Below are positions 43,701-55,894 of a stretch of DNA of 64,000 nt, piece after piece. How positions within the stretch are numbered: the stretch's first letter is position 1; each line of letters begins with the position of its first letter. This DNA comes from Neocallimastix lanati (nom. inval.) (taxonomy: Eukaryota; Neocallimastigomycota; Neocallimastigomycetes; Neocallimastigales; Neocallimastigaceae), in NCBI GenBank assembly GCA_016946835.1, contig JACVTC010000060.1:879501-943500 (forward strand), in the 5' to 3' direction. Position numbers and translations under genes: made by a program. The notes below the pieces were generated by a model. The model ran no database searches. It was not told where the DNA came from and saw only the letters and a list, made by a program, of their open reading frames with translations.

Positions 43701-46381
43701 GGACTAAACGCAACGCCTATCCGATCCCAAGAATTAATGCAGTGTTCGAAGCTATGAAAGGAGCGGTTGTGTTCTCCAAGTTCGATCTGAAATCTTCCTA
43801 CAACCTGGTACGAATTCGAGAAGGTGATGAGTACAAGACAGCCTTCAACACCAAGTTTGGACACTTTGAGCATCTGGTAATGCCTTTTGGGCTAACTAAT
43901 GCACCAGCAGTGTTCCAAAGCTTCGTGAATGATGTCTTCAGCGAGGATATCGGGAAGTACTGTCAAGTCTACCTAGATGACATCGTCGTATATTCCAAAA
44001 CTTTGGAGGAACATGTAGAGCATGTTCGAACGATTTTAAAGAAACTAATATAACACAAACTCGTAGCTAAGATGTCCAAATGTGAGCTACATAAATTAAA
44101 GATTTCATTTCTAGGCCATGTGGTCAGCAAGGATGGTGTAGAGACTGACCCAGAAAAGATTAAGGCCGTGGCAGAATGGCCACAACCAGAAAATATCAAG
44201 CAGATGCAAAGCTTCTTAGGCTTTTGCAATTATTACAGGAATTTTATTAAGAATTTCTCTGAAATAGCCAAACCGCTATTCAAAATGACCTCAAAGAAAG
44301 AAAAATTTGAATGGAGTGAAGAAGGATTGGCCGCGTTTCACAAATTAAAGGAAATGCTTACCTCTCCGCCAGTGCTAGCTTACCCTGACCACGAGAAACA
44401 GTTTTTCGTTGAATGTGATGCTAGTAATTACGCGATAGGAGGTGTGTTGTCACAGAAAGGAGACGATGGTATCCTTCATCCTATATATTATTATTCTAAG
44501 ACACTTAGTAAGGCTGAAGTAAATTATTCGATTACAGAGAAAGAACTATTAGCCATTAAGACTGCTTTTACAGAATGGCGACACTTGCTTCAAGGTGCGA
44601 AGCATAAGATTATTGTTTATAGTGACCACAGAAATCTGTTGTTCGCTACCAAACCACAATTACTAACTCCTAGGCAAATTAGATGGCAAGAACTATTCGC
44701 CACATACTGGTTTGAAATAGTTTATAGACCTGGGAAGAAAAATGGTAAAGCTGACGCCCTCTCAAGAGTTGAAACAGAGAAAACTGAGGGTAAAGAATTT
44801 GATAAAGATGGTCTATTAAAACCCGATCAATTGGTAGGATTTGATGACGTAGATGGAGAAGCTAGTTATCTAGCCTTAGCTACCAATTTCGTGGATGATA
44901 TCAAGCAGGCCTACCGACAGGATAAAATGGCCCAAGAGATTATGAAAGATCTAGCAGAAGATGCCAGAAATAATTATAACAAGAAGCATTGGCTAGAAGT
45001 AGATGGCCTTCTGGTTAGAAAGGAAAACCCTGAACAAATTTACGTGCCCACAACGTTCAGGAAAACAATTATTCAGTTAAACCATGACTCGGAGTACGCA
45101 GGACACTTAGGAATTGATAAGACTTCGGACCTAGTATCTAGGAATTTCTACTGGCCGAAGATGAGGAAGGATATATCAGGCTACGTGAAAGCTTGTAGAA
45201 CCTGCGCTACTAAGAAGGATGATCGCCATAAAGAATATGGTACTGCGGTAAGAGTTCCGGTCGCAGAATTACCCTGGCAAGAGGTACAATTGGATTTTAT
45301 AACTGATCTGCCAGTGAAGAGTAGAGTAAGGACCAATAGTGGTTATGTTTGGGAAACGAAAAGAGCAGGTTGTATCTTAGTATGCTGCGATAAATTAACC
45401 AAGATGATACACCTGATAGGATTTAAACATGTGCCCAACGCTAACGAGACTGTTGACGCATTCCTAAAGGAGATTTACAGGTTGCATGGATTCCCTAAGG
45501 TGGTTACAACTGATAGAGGTGTTCAGTTCACCAGTCAGGTATGGAAGGAGCTACTAGAGTTCTTCGGGACCGAAGTAAACCATGCTACCACTAGTCACCA
45601 CGAGACAGTAGGCCAAGTGGAAAGGAACAATGCCTACGTAGAGACTTATTTACGGTGCTTTGTGGGAACCTACGATGATGAAAGTTGGATGGACTACTTG
45701 TTTTTAGCAGAGTTCTGCTATAACAACGCAATCCACGCTTCTACCCAACAATCTCCTTTCCTCACCTTATATAACTACCAGGTACACAACTCCCCTAAGA
45801 CAGCCGATTTAGTACACTCATTAGGCGAAGCTAAAATGATCGATAGCTTTGCTCACAACTTGGGAAACCTAAAGCACATCCTAGAAATCGCCCAAACAAG
45901 ATACCTTGATAATATGGATAGGACCCGTACAGATAATTACCATAGGTACAGGTTGTTAGATAAAGTATGGCTAAAGAAACCTGAAAATTATGACGCGTTG
46001 CCATTCTACAAACTTACAACAAGAAAATTCGGACCATTCAAGGTAGTTGGTGTCGACGAAGAAAAGAAGAATTATAGATTAGATATAAGTCGTTCACCTT
46101 TCCCAAATATGTACCCAGTGTTCCATGTGAGTGAATTGGAACCATTCTACAAATTACCTAAAACATTAGTGCCGGCTCCTGCAGGAAACCAAAAGATAAT
46201 TCATATCCTTGGATCAAGGAAACACCAAGGGCTTTATCAATACCTGGTTGCGTACCAGAATGATAAACAAGAGTGGGTCAACGCCGACGTGATCGACGAC
46301 AATCCTCACTACGCAGAATTGCTGGAGGATTACCAAGATTTTAGCTATAGCCGGTTCATCGCTAGCGTCGTCAACCATTAG
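40703..46381 (+). pseudogene. gag-pol: EL6 Gag-Pol polyprotein region (about one break)
   Basis: Gag and pol share one frame, unlike the other elements. In order: a Pro/Lys/Ala/Ser-rich low-complexity start (residues 1-100), a long coiled coil (about 100-300), a retrotransposon Gag capsid domain (about 335-500), a basic linker, retropepsin YDTGSQ (near 42625) and reverse transcriptase with VYLDDIVVYS (near 43970). Next come RNase H with ECDAS (near 44410), the integrase HHCC finger (45100-45210) and DDE core (LDF 45295, TDRG 45510, GQVERNN 45610). A GPF module near 46030 is followed by a chromodomain-like tail (46200-46300), which makes this a chromovirus-type element. GC content is visibly higher than in its neighbours. 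It looks nearly whole, with about one break. Confidence 0.9.
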
Positions 46382-46405
46382 TAGCTTGCTCCTTGGGAGA
46401 GGCCT

Positions 46406-46911
46406 TGTAACAGATACATGGTAACTTCAAGCCTATCCAATGATAGTTCTTTGGTTACGTAACGTATCTCTAAACAGCTAGCAATTTCGGCTAATCAAAT
46501 AAAATCTTTTGTTATTTTCGTACAATAAATTTTATTATTTTATAATTAATTATATAGTTAAATACTTCTTTAAATATATTTTATTTAGTGATTAGTAAAC
46601 TAAGTTAAATTAAATTATTTACCAATCATAATATTATTGACATGTATAAATAATAATTGAACTTGTAACTGTAACGAACTAGCGTTACTATTAACGTAAA
46701 TTGTTATTATAAATATTAATATTAATAAATAAAATATAATTATTAAATAAAATATATTACGCGGTGTAAGCCCAGCAACTGATAACAAATAGAGTTATAA
46801 AGTGCTGCGCTATATTCTAGTGTAATTAAGAAGTAATAGTTATTGAATTAATTAATTTAGTGTTTATTATTAACAACTCGTATAGAGAGGTGTTAAGTTA
46901 TCTTAGCCTTT
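46406..46911 (+). repeat. 3' LTR of EL6, first part
   Basis: Matches 39467-39972 with few differences. It is interrupted after CCTTT by EL7; it continues as AGA at 53960-53962 and, after EL8, at 60306-60353. Confidence 0.9.
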
Positions 46912-47622
46912 TGTTAAGATTTTGGTATAATTTATAATTTAAATTTAAATAAAATAATATGTTTTAATAAAAATATTCACTAAGTCGATATGTCTATATA
47001 GTAATATACTATATAGATATATAATAATAATAATAATAAATATTTAATTGTTTAGTTTAATAAAAATTTATTTATAATAAACTTTGATAATTAGAATTAT
47101 CAAATTAATTTGATTTTAAATTTATTGATTTTATTTAATAATAAATATCTATAATATATTACTATTAAGGTAATTTTACAATAACCTTACAAAGAACATA
47201 AAAGAGAGATTTTTACATCTTTCTTTTATACTTTGTAAGTTACATAATAATAATATTTAGTTAAAAGATATTAATAATATAGTAATATAAATAATAAAAT
47301 ATAAGGATAAATTTAATTATATAATTAATTTGAATAATTGAATTTAATATAGATATGTTGTAAACATATATAAAAACATAATATAAATAAAATACACGTG
47401 ACGTCAAATGTATCATTGAAATTAATTATTAATATAAACCTTATTTATTAATATTCTCAGAATTATTAGGCCTAAGATAACCCTTTAAATATTAAACAAG
47501 AATTTATATTAATTATTAATTATTTAAATATATATATTATTTATAATTAAATAAATAATATTTTTAATTATTGAAATGTAAATAACTGAAATTGAGATTT
47601 CAATTCAGTTATTATTTCAACA
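46912..47622 (-). repeat. 3' LTR of EL7
   Basis: 711 bp, plus edges TGTTAAGATTTTGG...ATTTCAACA. Same family as 53245-53954 and solo LTR H. Confidence 0.92.
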
Positions 47623-48185
47623 ACGCCCTCCCATAAAAATCGGATTCAAGACGATTTTTGTGTAACGATACGGAGGTCTAAATTTTTATTAAAAAAATTT
47701 TTGAAATTTCATAAATTAAAAAATTTTTAATTTCAAAGGAAGAAGGTCACTTGAGTCCTTTTAAATTTTTATAGGAAACCCCATTTCAAGTGACCATTTC
47801 ATTGAAATTTTGAAATTTCTAAAATTTAGTAAAATTAAAATTTTGTTAATAAAATTGATAGTTGTGAATATAATGGTACCATTTTTGAATGAATTTGATA
47901 TAGAATTTTAGAAATTGAAATTTTGAAATTTAATTTCAATTAACTTCTTAATTTGTTGCATTAAATTTTAAAAAAATGAAAATTATAATAATTTATAAAA
48001 TTTTGATTATGTTGAATTATAAATTGATTGTTAAGAGTGTAATATAGCTATATTTTTTGAATTTTTGAATTTTGAAATTTTGAAATTGAAATTTCATTTT
48101 AGAAATATTGAAAAATTAAAATTAACTAAAAAAATAGATAATAATAAAGTAAAAGTTAAAAATTAATAATAAAAAATAAAATTTC

Positions 48186-48223
<38 letters not shown>

Positions 48224-48340
48224 TTTTTTTTTTTTTTTTTTTTAATTATATGCAATCGAAGTAAACTTCCTTCCATTCTTTAAATATAATAAATAAATGT
48301 CTTGATTTCTTGGGTTATTTTCAACTTCTTCTGAAGGAAC
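47623..48340 (-). other. EL7 3' untranslated region
   Basis: About 700 bp of AT-rich sequence with repeated TTTGAAATTT-type words and a long T-run at about 48190-48243; near the LTR it carries the sense purine tract GGGAGGGCGT used as plus-strand primer in LTR elements. No gene. Confidence 0.6.
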
Positions 48341-51300
48341 CTAATCGTATGAATTTTTATATTTATACCTTACACGATATTCATAACATTTTTTCTTATA
48401 ATTAGTCCTAAATCCTGCGATTTCTATAATATCCTTAATAGATTCATTATGAGATCTTCTTTTTCTATATTCTGGAGGAGTAGGAATGAAAGGTTCGAGC
48501 TCGGATATATGGAATATTGGATGGTGTTTAGGGAAAGGAGATCTTTTTAAATCTATTTTATAATTATTATTATCTAAAGCTTCAAGTACTTTATAGGGTC
48601 CGTACTTACAAGGTGATAATTTAGAATAATCTTCGATATTAAGAGAAGGAGGAGTTTGAACCCATACTAAGTCACCTTCTTTAAAAACAGGAGGTTCTAA
48701 TCTTTTTTTATCAGCATGCCTTTTATATAATTCTTTGGAACGTAGTAAGACGCCTTTAATGTGATTAAAACTAGTATTTACATTTTTTATATATTTAAAA
48801 TTAGTATCCATTTGAGGTAATAAAAAGAATTCGTCCATGGAGGGATGGAAACCATAATTTATAAAGAAAGGAGTTTCCTTAGTAGATTCGTTAACCGAAT
48901 TATTATATGTAAATTCTGCAAGGTAGATCCAATCTATCCAGTCATCATGATAATAAGCTCTTGAATAAGCCCTGAGATATTGTTCAATAAAAGAGTTACA
49001 TCTTTCAACTTGTCCGATGGTTTCATGATGATCTGTGGTAGCTATATTATTTTTAATTTTTAATAAGTGCATAAATTCATTTCAAAGAGCACTTGTAAAT
49101 TGTGATCCTCTGTCTGTATAAATATCTTGAGGTAAACCATGTAGTTTAAAGATATTATTCATAAAAGACTTAGCAGTTTGTTTTGCATCAGGTATTTGTT
49201 TAAAGGGAATTAAGTGGATCATTTTAGAAAAACGATCGACAACTACCATTATTACTGTATATCCTTTAGAATCAGGAAGACCGCATAGAAAGTCGATTTC
49301 TATAGATTTCCAAGGTCTTTCGGGAGTATCCAAAGGTTGTAGAAGACCATATTTTCTGTGCCTATTTATTTTGTTTCTTGTACAGGATTGACAAGAGTTT
49401 ACATATTTGGTTACATCTTCTTTTATTTTAGGCCACCAAAAGTTTCTTGTTATTAACTCTAAAGTTCTTCTAATTCCTAAATGACCGGCAGCAGGCTTTT
49501 CATGATACTTAGTTAATATTTCTAGTCGGAGAACTTCAGGAATATAGACTAGATTATTATAAAATATTAAATTTTCCTTTAATTTAAACTTTTCCATTTT
49601 TCTAAAGGGCTTATAAGACATATCATTTTTTACATTTTGAGGACTAAAGTAAAGTCGAATATCCTCAGCTGTAGCGTCAGACTTGGTAGCATCAATAATT
49701 CTTTCTAAAAGGTCACTTACAATACTAACAAAACATGGAATTTCTTTAACATTTTTAATGTCTAAAGTATTTTCAGGTTTTTCTTCAGTGTTGTTTTTAA
49801 TATAGTCAGGTCTTCTAGATAGACTGTCAGGTTTTCCGTTTTTGTTTCCCTGTCTATACTTTATTATGAAATTATATTCTTGGAAGAAAAGGTACCATCT
49901 ATGTTGTCTTTGATTTGCAACATTTCCTCCTAATGTGTATATTAAGTTCCTATGATCCGTATAGACAGTAATTTGGTATTTAGCACCAAGGAGTAGATGT
50001 CTCCAAGCAATAAAAGCATCCCTTATAGCGAGTAGTTCTTTGTAAGTAATTGTATAATTTATTTCGGCGTTTAGTAAACTTCTAGAATAATATGCTACTG
50101 GATGTAAATTATTATCTTTATCCCTTTGAGATAGAACAGCACCAATAGCATAATTACTTGCATCACATTCTACTATAAAAGGTTTTGTAATATCAGGATG
50201 AAGTAGAATTGGAGAAGTAATTAATCTTTTCTTTAATTCCTTAAAAGCATTTTCACATTCATTCGTCCATAAAAATTTAATATTTTTCCTTGTTAAATTA
50301 TGTAAAGGTTTTGCAATTTTTGCAAAATCTTTAACAAATCTTCTATAGTAATTACATAGGCCAATAAATCTTTGAACATCTTTTAAATTTTCTGGTCTTG
50401 GCCACTCTTCTATAGATTTAATTTTCTTTGGGTCAGTAGATACACCATCACCAGATAAAATGTAACCTAAAAATTCAACTTTATTCTGGTCAAATTCACA
50501 TTTTTCTAATTTTGCATATAAATTATTATTAATTAAAGTTTGAAGGACGTTTCTGACTTGATTATGATGCTCCTCCAAATCTTTGGAATAAATTAAAATA
50601 TCATCTAAATATAAGATCACACACTTTTCTAAGTATGGTCTAAGAATAGAGTTAATAAATGATTGAAAAGTGGCAGGCGCATTTTTTAATCCAAACGGCA
50701 TACTAAATATTCATAATGGCCATATTTAGTTCTAAACGCAGTTTTATATTCGTCACCCTCTTTTATTCTTATTAAATTATAAGCTGAACGTAAATCCAAT
50801 TTCGTAAAGTATTTTGCTCCCTTTACTTTTTCTATTATATCTGTTATTAGAGGGAGAGGATATGAATTTCTTATAGTTACTGCATTTAATTTTTTATTGT
50901 CTACACATAACCGAAGGGAACCATCTTTTTTCTTTTGGAAAAGGACAGGATATCCAGCAGGAGATTCTGATGGTCTAATAAATCCTTTTTCTAAATTTTC
51001 TTTTATATACTCCTTAAGAACTTGTGATTCTTCTTCAGTTAATGGATAAATTGGGCCGTAATGGAGTGTAGCGTCTTTTTCTAAAACAATCTTACAGTGT
51101 GTTAAACGGTGAGGAGGTAATTTATCTGCCTCTTTTTTGCTAAATACGATTGCTAAATCTTGATATTGATGAGGAATTTCTTCTATTTTTGGTTCCTCAT
51201 TTTCAATTTCAACTTTATCTTTAGTTGAAAGAAAACAATATATTAAAAAATTATAACTAAATTCTTTTTTATTATTATATAAATCTCGATGATTTTTGTT

Positions 51301-52146
51301 AAATTTTTTGGAAGATAATTTACTTTTAGATTTATTTAAATATTTTACATATACATAAATTTTAGAATTTTTATTAATAGAATTTTTATATTTATTAAAC
51401 TTTGGATTTTTTGAAAAATTTTTTAAATTTTTTAAATTAAATTTTTTGGAGATATTTTTTGAATTATTTTTTGATCGATTTTTTGAAAAATTTTTATAAT
51501 AAAATTTATTTTTTATTTTTCTTTTAAAAAATTTGTTTTTAAAAATTTTTCTTTTCAACGAGTTTAAATAAAAATTATTTTCCTTGTATTTTATGGATTT
51601 ATTTTTATGATTATTTAAAGAATTATAATTTAAATAAGAATATAAGGTATTATTTTTATAATTGTAATGTATTTTGAATTTCCTAATAAACTGATTTCCA
51701 AAAAGTAAATCAGTAGGAATACAATTTGAGATTAAAAATTTTTCTTTAAAATCTTGAAAATAAAATTTATTATTTTTAAAAAATTTAATTTGAAAATTTA
51801 ACCAAACAAATTGATCTAATTTAGTAGTTCTGCCTGAAATACCTTTAACTAGGATTTTATTTTTTGTTTTTTGAATATTTAGTTTTAATTTATTTGCTAA
51901 TTTTTCTGTGATAAAATTACAAAAGGATCCTGAATCTAACATAGATTCAGAAGTTAATTTTTGAATTTTTTCATTTTTAATTGAAAAATTATTTAAGAAT
52001 TTAATAGGAATATAAGATTTGAATAAAAGGAATGTAGATGGGAGATTTGATTCATTGATTGAATCAAGTGTAGGAAAATTATAATAAATTGTTTTTAAAT
52101 TTTTGGATGTTCTGGACTCCTTTTGAAGTCCATCAATTAGTTTTTT
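48341..52146 (-). pseudogene. pol: EL7 Pol, broken
   Basis: Retropepsin LDSGSF near plus 51935, then a Lys/Asn/Phe-rich linker, reverse transcriptase (YLDDILIYS near plus 50600), RNase H (ECDAS near 50160), the integrase HHCC finger (about 49380-49490) and DDE core (IDFLCGLP near 49300; TDRGSQF near 49105; GQVERCN near 49010). A C-terminal module ends in HISELEPF and a chromodomain-like tail near 48350-48420. Closely related to EL8 pol. Made from gag by -1 recoding. About two or three breaks. Confidence 0.88.
52113..52146 (-). other. Gag-Pol -1 recoding signal of EL7
   Basis: Sense AAAAAAC in gag frame just before the gag stop (plus 52140-52146), then 7 nt, then hairpin TGGACT/AGTCCA (plus 52113-52132). 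Confidence 0.75.
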
Positions 52147-53210
52147 TGGTTATTATTTTGATTATTATTATTATTATTATTATTAAAATAATTATTGCTA
52201 GATTTATTTTTAGTATAATAATAATTATTATTATTATAATTCTTGCTATTGTTTACATGTGGGCTTGAATGTTTCTTTCTTAAATTTTTATTACCAATAT
52301 TATTTCTTAATTGGTCCTTACTTTTAATATTATTTTCAAATAAGATGCACTTAGTATAAATATCACCAAGCTTTGTAGGGAATTCTTCCATTTTATCTAT
52401 TTCTTCTTGGAACTTTGGGTGAAGTCCATTATAGAAAAATAAGACTAAAGCTTCTTCATCCCAAGACAGACCAGTAGTTAACGTTCTAAACTTTTCTATA
52501 TAATCATTTATTTTTCCATACGAATGTTTTAATTTTACTAACTGGATTTTAGCCAATTTTTTACTTGCAACATTCGTAAAAGTTTTCTTTATATTACTTA
52601 ATAATTTCTTTAGTGTTCCTGGATGATTGTTCTCGTTATAGGTAGCAATATACCAATTTCTTGCACCGTCTCTTAAACGAGATTTGACAAAGTTTATTTT
52701 TACTTCTTCTGGTAATCCTAAGTTGGGATAAGTTGAGAAAGTATCTTCACATAATTGACAAAATAAATCTGTGTCATTAGTGTTTCCCGAAAAGAATCCA
52801 GGTTCAGGTACTTGTTGTAAGTTATTAGAATAACTATTTTTCATGATAACATCATTGTCTGCATCACGTCTTGTAGAAGTAGATGCGTTATCATCTTGAT
52901 TTTGTAGTACAGTTTGGTTGGAAGAGGGTTCATCGTTGGTACCAATTTTTATATCTAATTTTTCATTGAATATTTTAGTTAAATTAGAAAGTTGATTAAT
53001 AATATTTTTATTATCTCTATTAAGTGTATAGAGTTTTTTCTGTAAGTCTTGATTATATTTATTAAAATCTTCTTTTAATAAAAAACTATCATTAACAGAA
53101 GAAGCCAATTCTGATACGGTAACTTGGGCGTCAGACCTTAACTTATTAACTTCTGACATTGGGGCAATGTCAGGTATTGAACTAGCCCAGACGTTCGTAT
53201 AGTAAGACAT
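52137..53210 (-). CDS. gag: EL7 Gag
   Basis: 357 residues. Residues 1-100 are helical/coiled-coil, about 135-290 form the retrotransposon Gag capsid domain ([16 protein letters not shown]; a [11 protein letters not shown]-type core) and 300-357 form a very Asn/Lys-rich tail in place of a zinc knuckle. It aligns well by eye with EL8 Gag. The ATG is about 35 nt after the 5' LTR. Confidence 0.88.
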   Translation of the reverse strand: MSYYTNVWASSIPDIAPMSEVNKLRSDAQVTVSELASSVNDSFLLKEDFNKYNQDLQKKLYTLNRDNKNIINQLSNLTKIFNEKLDIKIGTNDEPSSNQTVLQNQDDNASTSTRRDADNDVIMKNSYSNNLQQVPEPGFFSGNTNDTDLFCQLCEDTFSTYPNLGLPEEVKINFVKSRLRDGARNWYIATYNENNHPGTLKKLLSNIKKTFTNVASKKLAKIQLVKLKHSYGKINDYIEKFRTLTTGLSWDEEALVLFFYNGLHPKFQEEIDKMEEFPTKLGDIYTKCILFENNIKSKDQLRNNIGNKNLRKKHSSPHVNNSKNYNNNNYYYTKNKSSNNYFNNNNNNNNQNNNQKN

Positions 53211-53234
53211 ATCAAAGTAGCAACTAAAACTAGG

Positions 53235-53247
53235 GTAAGGTTATTGT
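53235..53247 (-). promoter_or_regulatory. EL7 self-complementary primer site
   Basis: Sense ACAATAACCTTAC at the LTR junction; exact 13-nt complement of GTAAGGTTATTGT in the LTR (plus 53510-53522), which begins 40 nt after the sense TATAAAAG (plus 53555-53562). Confidence 0.72.
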
Positions 53248-53954
53248 TAAGATTTTGGTATTATTTATAGTTTAAATTTAAATAAAATAATATGTTTTAT
53301 TAAAAAATATTCACTAAGTCGATATGTCTATATAGTAATATACTATATAGATATATAATAATAATAATAAATATTTAAATTGTTTAGTTTAATAAAAATT
53401 TATTTATAATAAACTTTGATAATTAGAATTATCAAATTAATTTGATTTTAAATTTATTGATTTTATTTAATAATAAATATCTATAATATATTACTATTAA
53501 GGTAATTTTACAATAACCTTACAAAGAACATAAAAGAGAGATTTTTACATCTTTCTTTTATACTTTGTAAGTTATATAATAATAATATTTAATTATAAGA
53601 TAGTAATAATATAGTAATATAAATAATAAAATATAAGGATAAATTTAATTATATAATTAATTTGAATAATTGAATTTAATATAGATATGTTGTAAGCATA
53701 TATAAAAACATAATATAAATAAAATACACGTGACGTCAAATGTATCATTGAAATTAATTATTAATATAAACCTTATTTATTAATATTCTCAGAATTATTA
53801 GGCCTAAGATAACCCTTTAAATATTAAACAAGAATTTATATTAATTATTAATTATTTAAATATATATATTATTTATAATTAAATAAATAATATTTTTAAT
53901 TATTGAAATGTAAATAACTGAAATTGAGATTTCAATTCAGTTATTATTTCAACA
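53245..53954 (-). repeat. 5' LTR of EL7
   Basis: 710 bp, matching the left copy with few differences; contains the TATA box and self-primer stretch. Confidence 0.92.
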
Positions 53955-53962
53955 CCTTTAGA

Positions 53963-54613
53963 TGTCAAGGATTTGATACAAATTAATTTATATTTAATAC
54001 TACAAAAATAACAATTTAATTATAAATATAATTTGTACTCCTTAAATCCTTGTACCGTTCATAACCAAATTAATATTGTATTACATATTAATTAATATTA
54101 TCCCTTTTATACATTATTGAACCCCTAATATATTAATTGATTAATATTGTATTACATATTAATTAACATTATCCCTTTTTATATTAATTAATATAGTTGA
54201 ATATTATTTATAAAAATTGTTTTTTATTAATTATATTATTTTATATATTTTTATTATCTTATATTATATATGTATTATTCTATTACTTTATATATTAAAA
54301 TTATATTTTATATTGTTATCTTTAAATTAGTATTTATTAAAATATATTATTAAATATTTTATATTGTTTTTCAAAATATAAAAGGACTAAAAAATATTCT
54401 TTTTTAAATCTTTGTAAGATTATTATTTACAAATAATCTGATAACTTTATAATAAAACATATTAAATAAAAATATAGTTAATTAAAAGTTTAATAATAAA
54501 ATAATATTTTATATTTGAATAAATCAATTTAAAAAAATAAAATAATATCAAAAGGTTATTAGATTAAAGGCTTCCAACCAAGTTTACCCTTTAATCTAAG
54601 TACCAACTTAACA
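53963..54613 (+). repeat. 5' LTR of EL8
   Basis: TGTCAAGG...CAACTTAACA. TATAAAAG at 54377-54384; 37 nt after its start is the putative self-primer GTAAGATTATT (54414-54424). Confidence 0.93.
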
Positions 54614-54623
54614 ATAATCTTAC
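54613..54623 (+). promoter_or_regulatory. EL8 self-complementary primer site
   Basis: AATAATCTTAC at the LTR junction, exact 11-nt complement of 54414-54424. Eleven is also the length of the Tf1 self-primer pairing. Confidence 0.72.
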
Positions 54624-54647
54624 CGCTATTTTAGAAACTTCCTTGGA

Positions 54648-55871
54648 ATGCCTAAAATTGGCCTAAGACGCTCGGGAATGTATTCAGCTAGATCGGATGA
54701 AGAAATGGATATGAATAAAGAAGACTCAGTACAACAATTGCGATCCGAAGCCACCCAAGCTTGTACCACCTTAGCAGAAGGTGTTCAACAGTTAAGAAAT
54801 GATACCTCACAAGCTTGTAATAGTATAGTTTCTGGGGTGAATGAAAACTTCGTTTCCAAAGAAGACTTACAAAATTACCATCAAGAGGTAATGAAACAAT
54901 TCGGAGCTTATGATAAAATGAATAATGAAATATTGGCCTCTTTAGAATCTTTGAAGAAGGCTACCCTCTATTTTAAGCATGAATTATGTAATAAAACTCA
55001 AGTAGAAAATACTTCTTCTGGTGCTACCTCGTCGATACCGTTGACATCTGGAAATCCTACGGTAAACCTCCATTCTGTTTTCGATGATAATATCTCAACT
55101 ACTACAAGATATGACAATGATCATGATGTTATCATGCAATCTGCTTACCCTATTAATATTCCTCAAGTTCCCGATCCAGGTTTGTTTTCAGGTGATATTT
55201 CTGAAACCGAACTTTTCTGTCAACTGTGTGGGGACACATTTAAAACCTATCCATGTAAGTCTTGGCCTGAAGATTCGAAAATCAACTTTGTGCAATCAAG
55301 ATTAAGAGAAGCTGCTAGAAGTTGGTACCAAACAAAATATTCCAGTAGTCCTCCTGCTTCCCTAGAGGCTCTTCTTAATGAATTAAAAGAAGCTTTTCCT
55401 GATGTTGTCAGCAAAAAGTTAAAGAAAATTAATTTAATAAATCTTAAACATTCTCATGGTAATATTAAGGACTATATCGATTCTTTCCGTAAACTAACAG
55501 CTGATCTTGGTTGGCCTGAAGAACCATTAGTATTATTTTTCTATAATGGTCTTCATCCAAAATTTAAAGAAGAAATTAATAAAATGGAGAAGTTTCCAGA
55601 GAAAATAGAAGAAATTACAACAAAGTGCATATTGTTTGAATCCTCTCAAGAAACTAAATTAAAGATAAATCAATTAACCAGCAATAAAAATTATAAGAGA
55701 AAGAACTCTCATTCTTATCCCAATAGTGAAAACAAGAATAAGAAGAATAACAATTATTACAATCATAGTAAAAATAATAACTTCCATAATAATAAATCTA
55801 AGGTTAATTCCAGTTACAACAACCGAGAAAATTATGTTACCGAAGTCCAAAAAATTAACTCAAAAAACTAG
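54648..55871 (+). CDS. gag: EL8 Gag
   Basis: 407 residues. The N terminus (about 20-110) holds two similar helical repeats (VQQLRSEATQACTTL and VQQLRNDTSQACNSI) followed by a coiled coil. Residues about 170-330 are the Gag capsid domain (PDPGLFSGD; SRLREAARSWYQ; FRKLTADLGW). Residues 345-407 are an Asn/Lys/Tyr-rich basic tail in place of a CCHC knuckle. It begins 34 nt after the LTR. The stop overlaps the -1 slippery site. Gag packages the RNA into particles in the cytoplasm. Confidence 0.93.
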   Translation: MPKIGLRRSGMYSARSDEEMDMNKEDSVQQLRSEATQACTTLAEGVQQLRNDTSQACNSIVSGVNENFVSKEDLQNYHQEVMKQFGAYDKMNNEILASLESLKKATLYFKHELCNKTQVENTSSGATSSIPLTSGNPTVNLHSVFDDNISTTTRYDNDHDVIMQSAYPINIPQVPDPGLFSGDISETELFCQLCGDTFKTYPCKSWPEDSKINFVQSRLREAARSWYQTKYSSSPPASLEALLNELKEAFPDVVSKKLKKINLINLKHSHGNIKDYIDSFRKLTADLGWPEEPLVLFFYNGLHPKFKEEINKMEKFPEKIEEITTKCILFESSQETKLKINQLTSNKNYKRKNSHSYPNSENKNKKNNNYYNHSKNNNFHNNKSKVNSSYNNRENYVTEVQKINSKN

Positions 55872-55894
55872 ATAATGGACTTCCCAAGAAGTCC
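55862..55894 (+). other. Gag-Pol -1 recoding signal of EL8
   Basis: AAAAAAC (55862-55868) in gag frame directly before the gag stop, an 8-nt spacer and hairpin GGACTT/AAGTCC (55877-55894). The -1 frame is open from here into pol. Confidence 0.8.

Larger units (their letters stand above)
46912..53954 (-). mobile_element. EL7: Ty3/gypsy LTR retrotransposon (broken copy) inside EL6 LTR
   Basis: Minus-strand element with LTRs 46912-47622 and 53245-53954 (about 710 bp, few differences), flanked by the duplication CCTTT (46907-46911, 53955-53959). The order is primer site, gag (52137-53210), pol (48341-52146), purine tract GGGAGGGCGT and 3' LTR. About two or three breaks in the coding part. The proteins are close to those of EL8, though the LTRs differ. 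Confidence 0.92.

Noticed and set aside
40703-46381. EL6 as Ty1/copia type because gag and pol share one frame.
   Set aside because: Integrase follows RNase H and a chromodomain-like tail is present, which is the Ty3/gypsy order.
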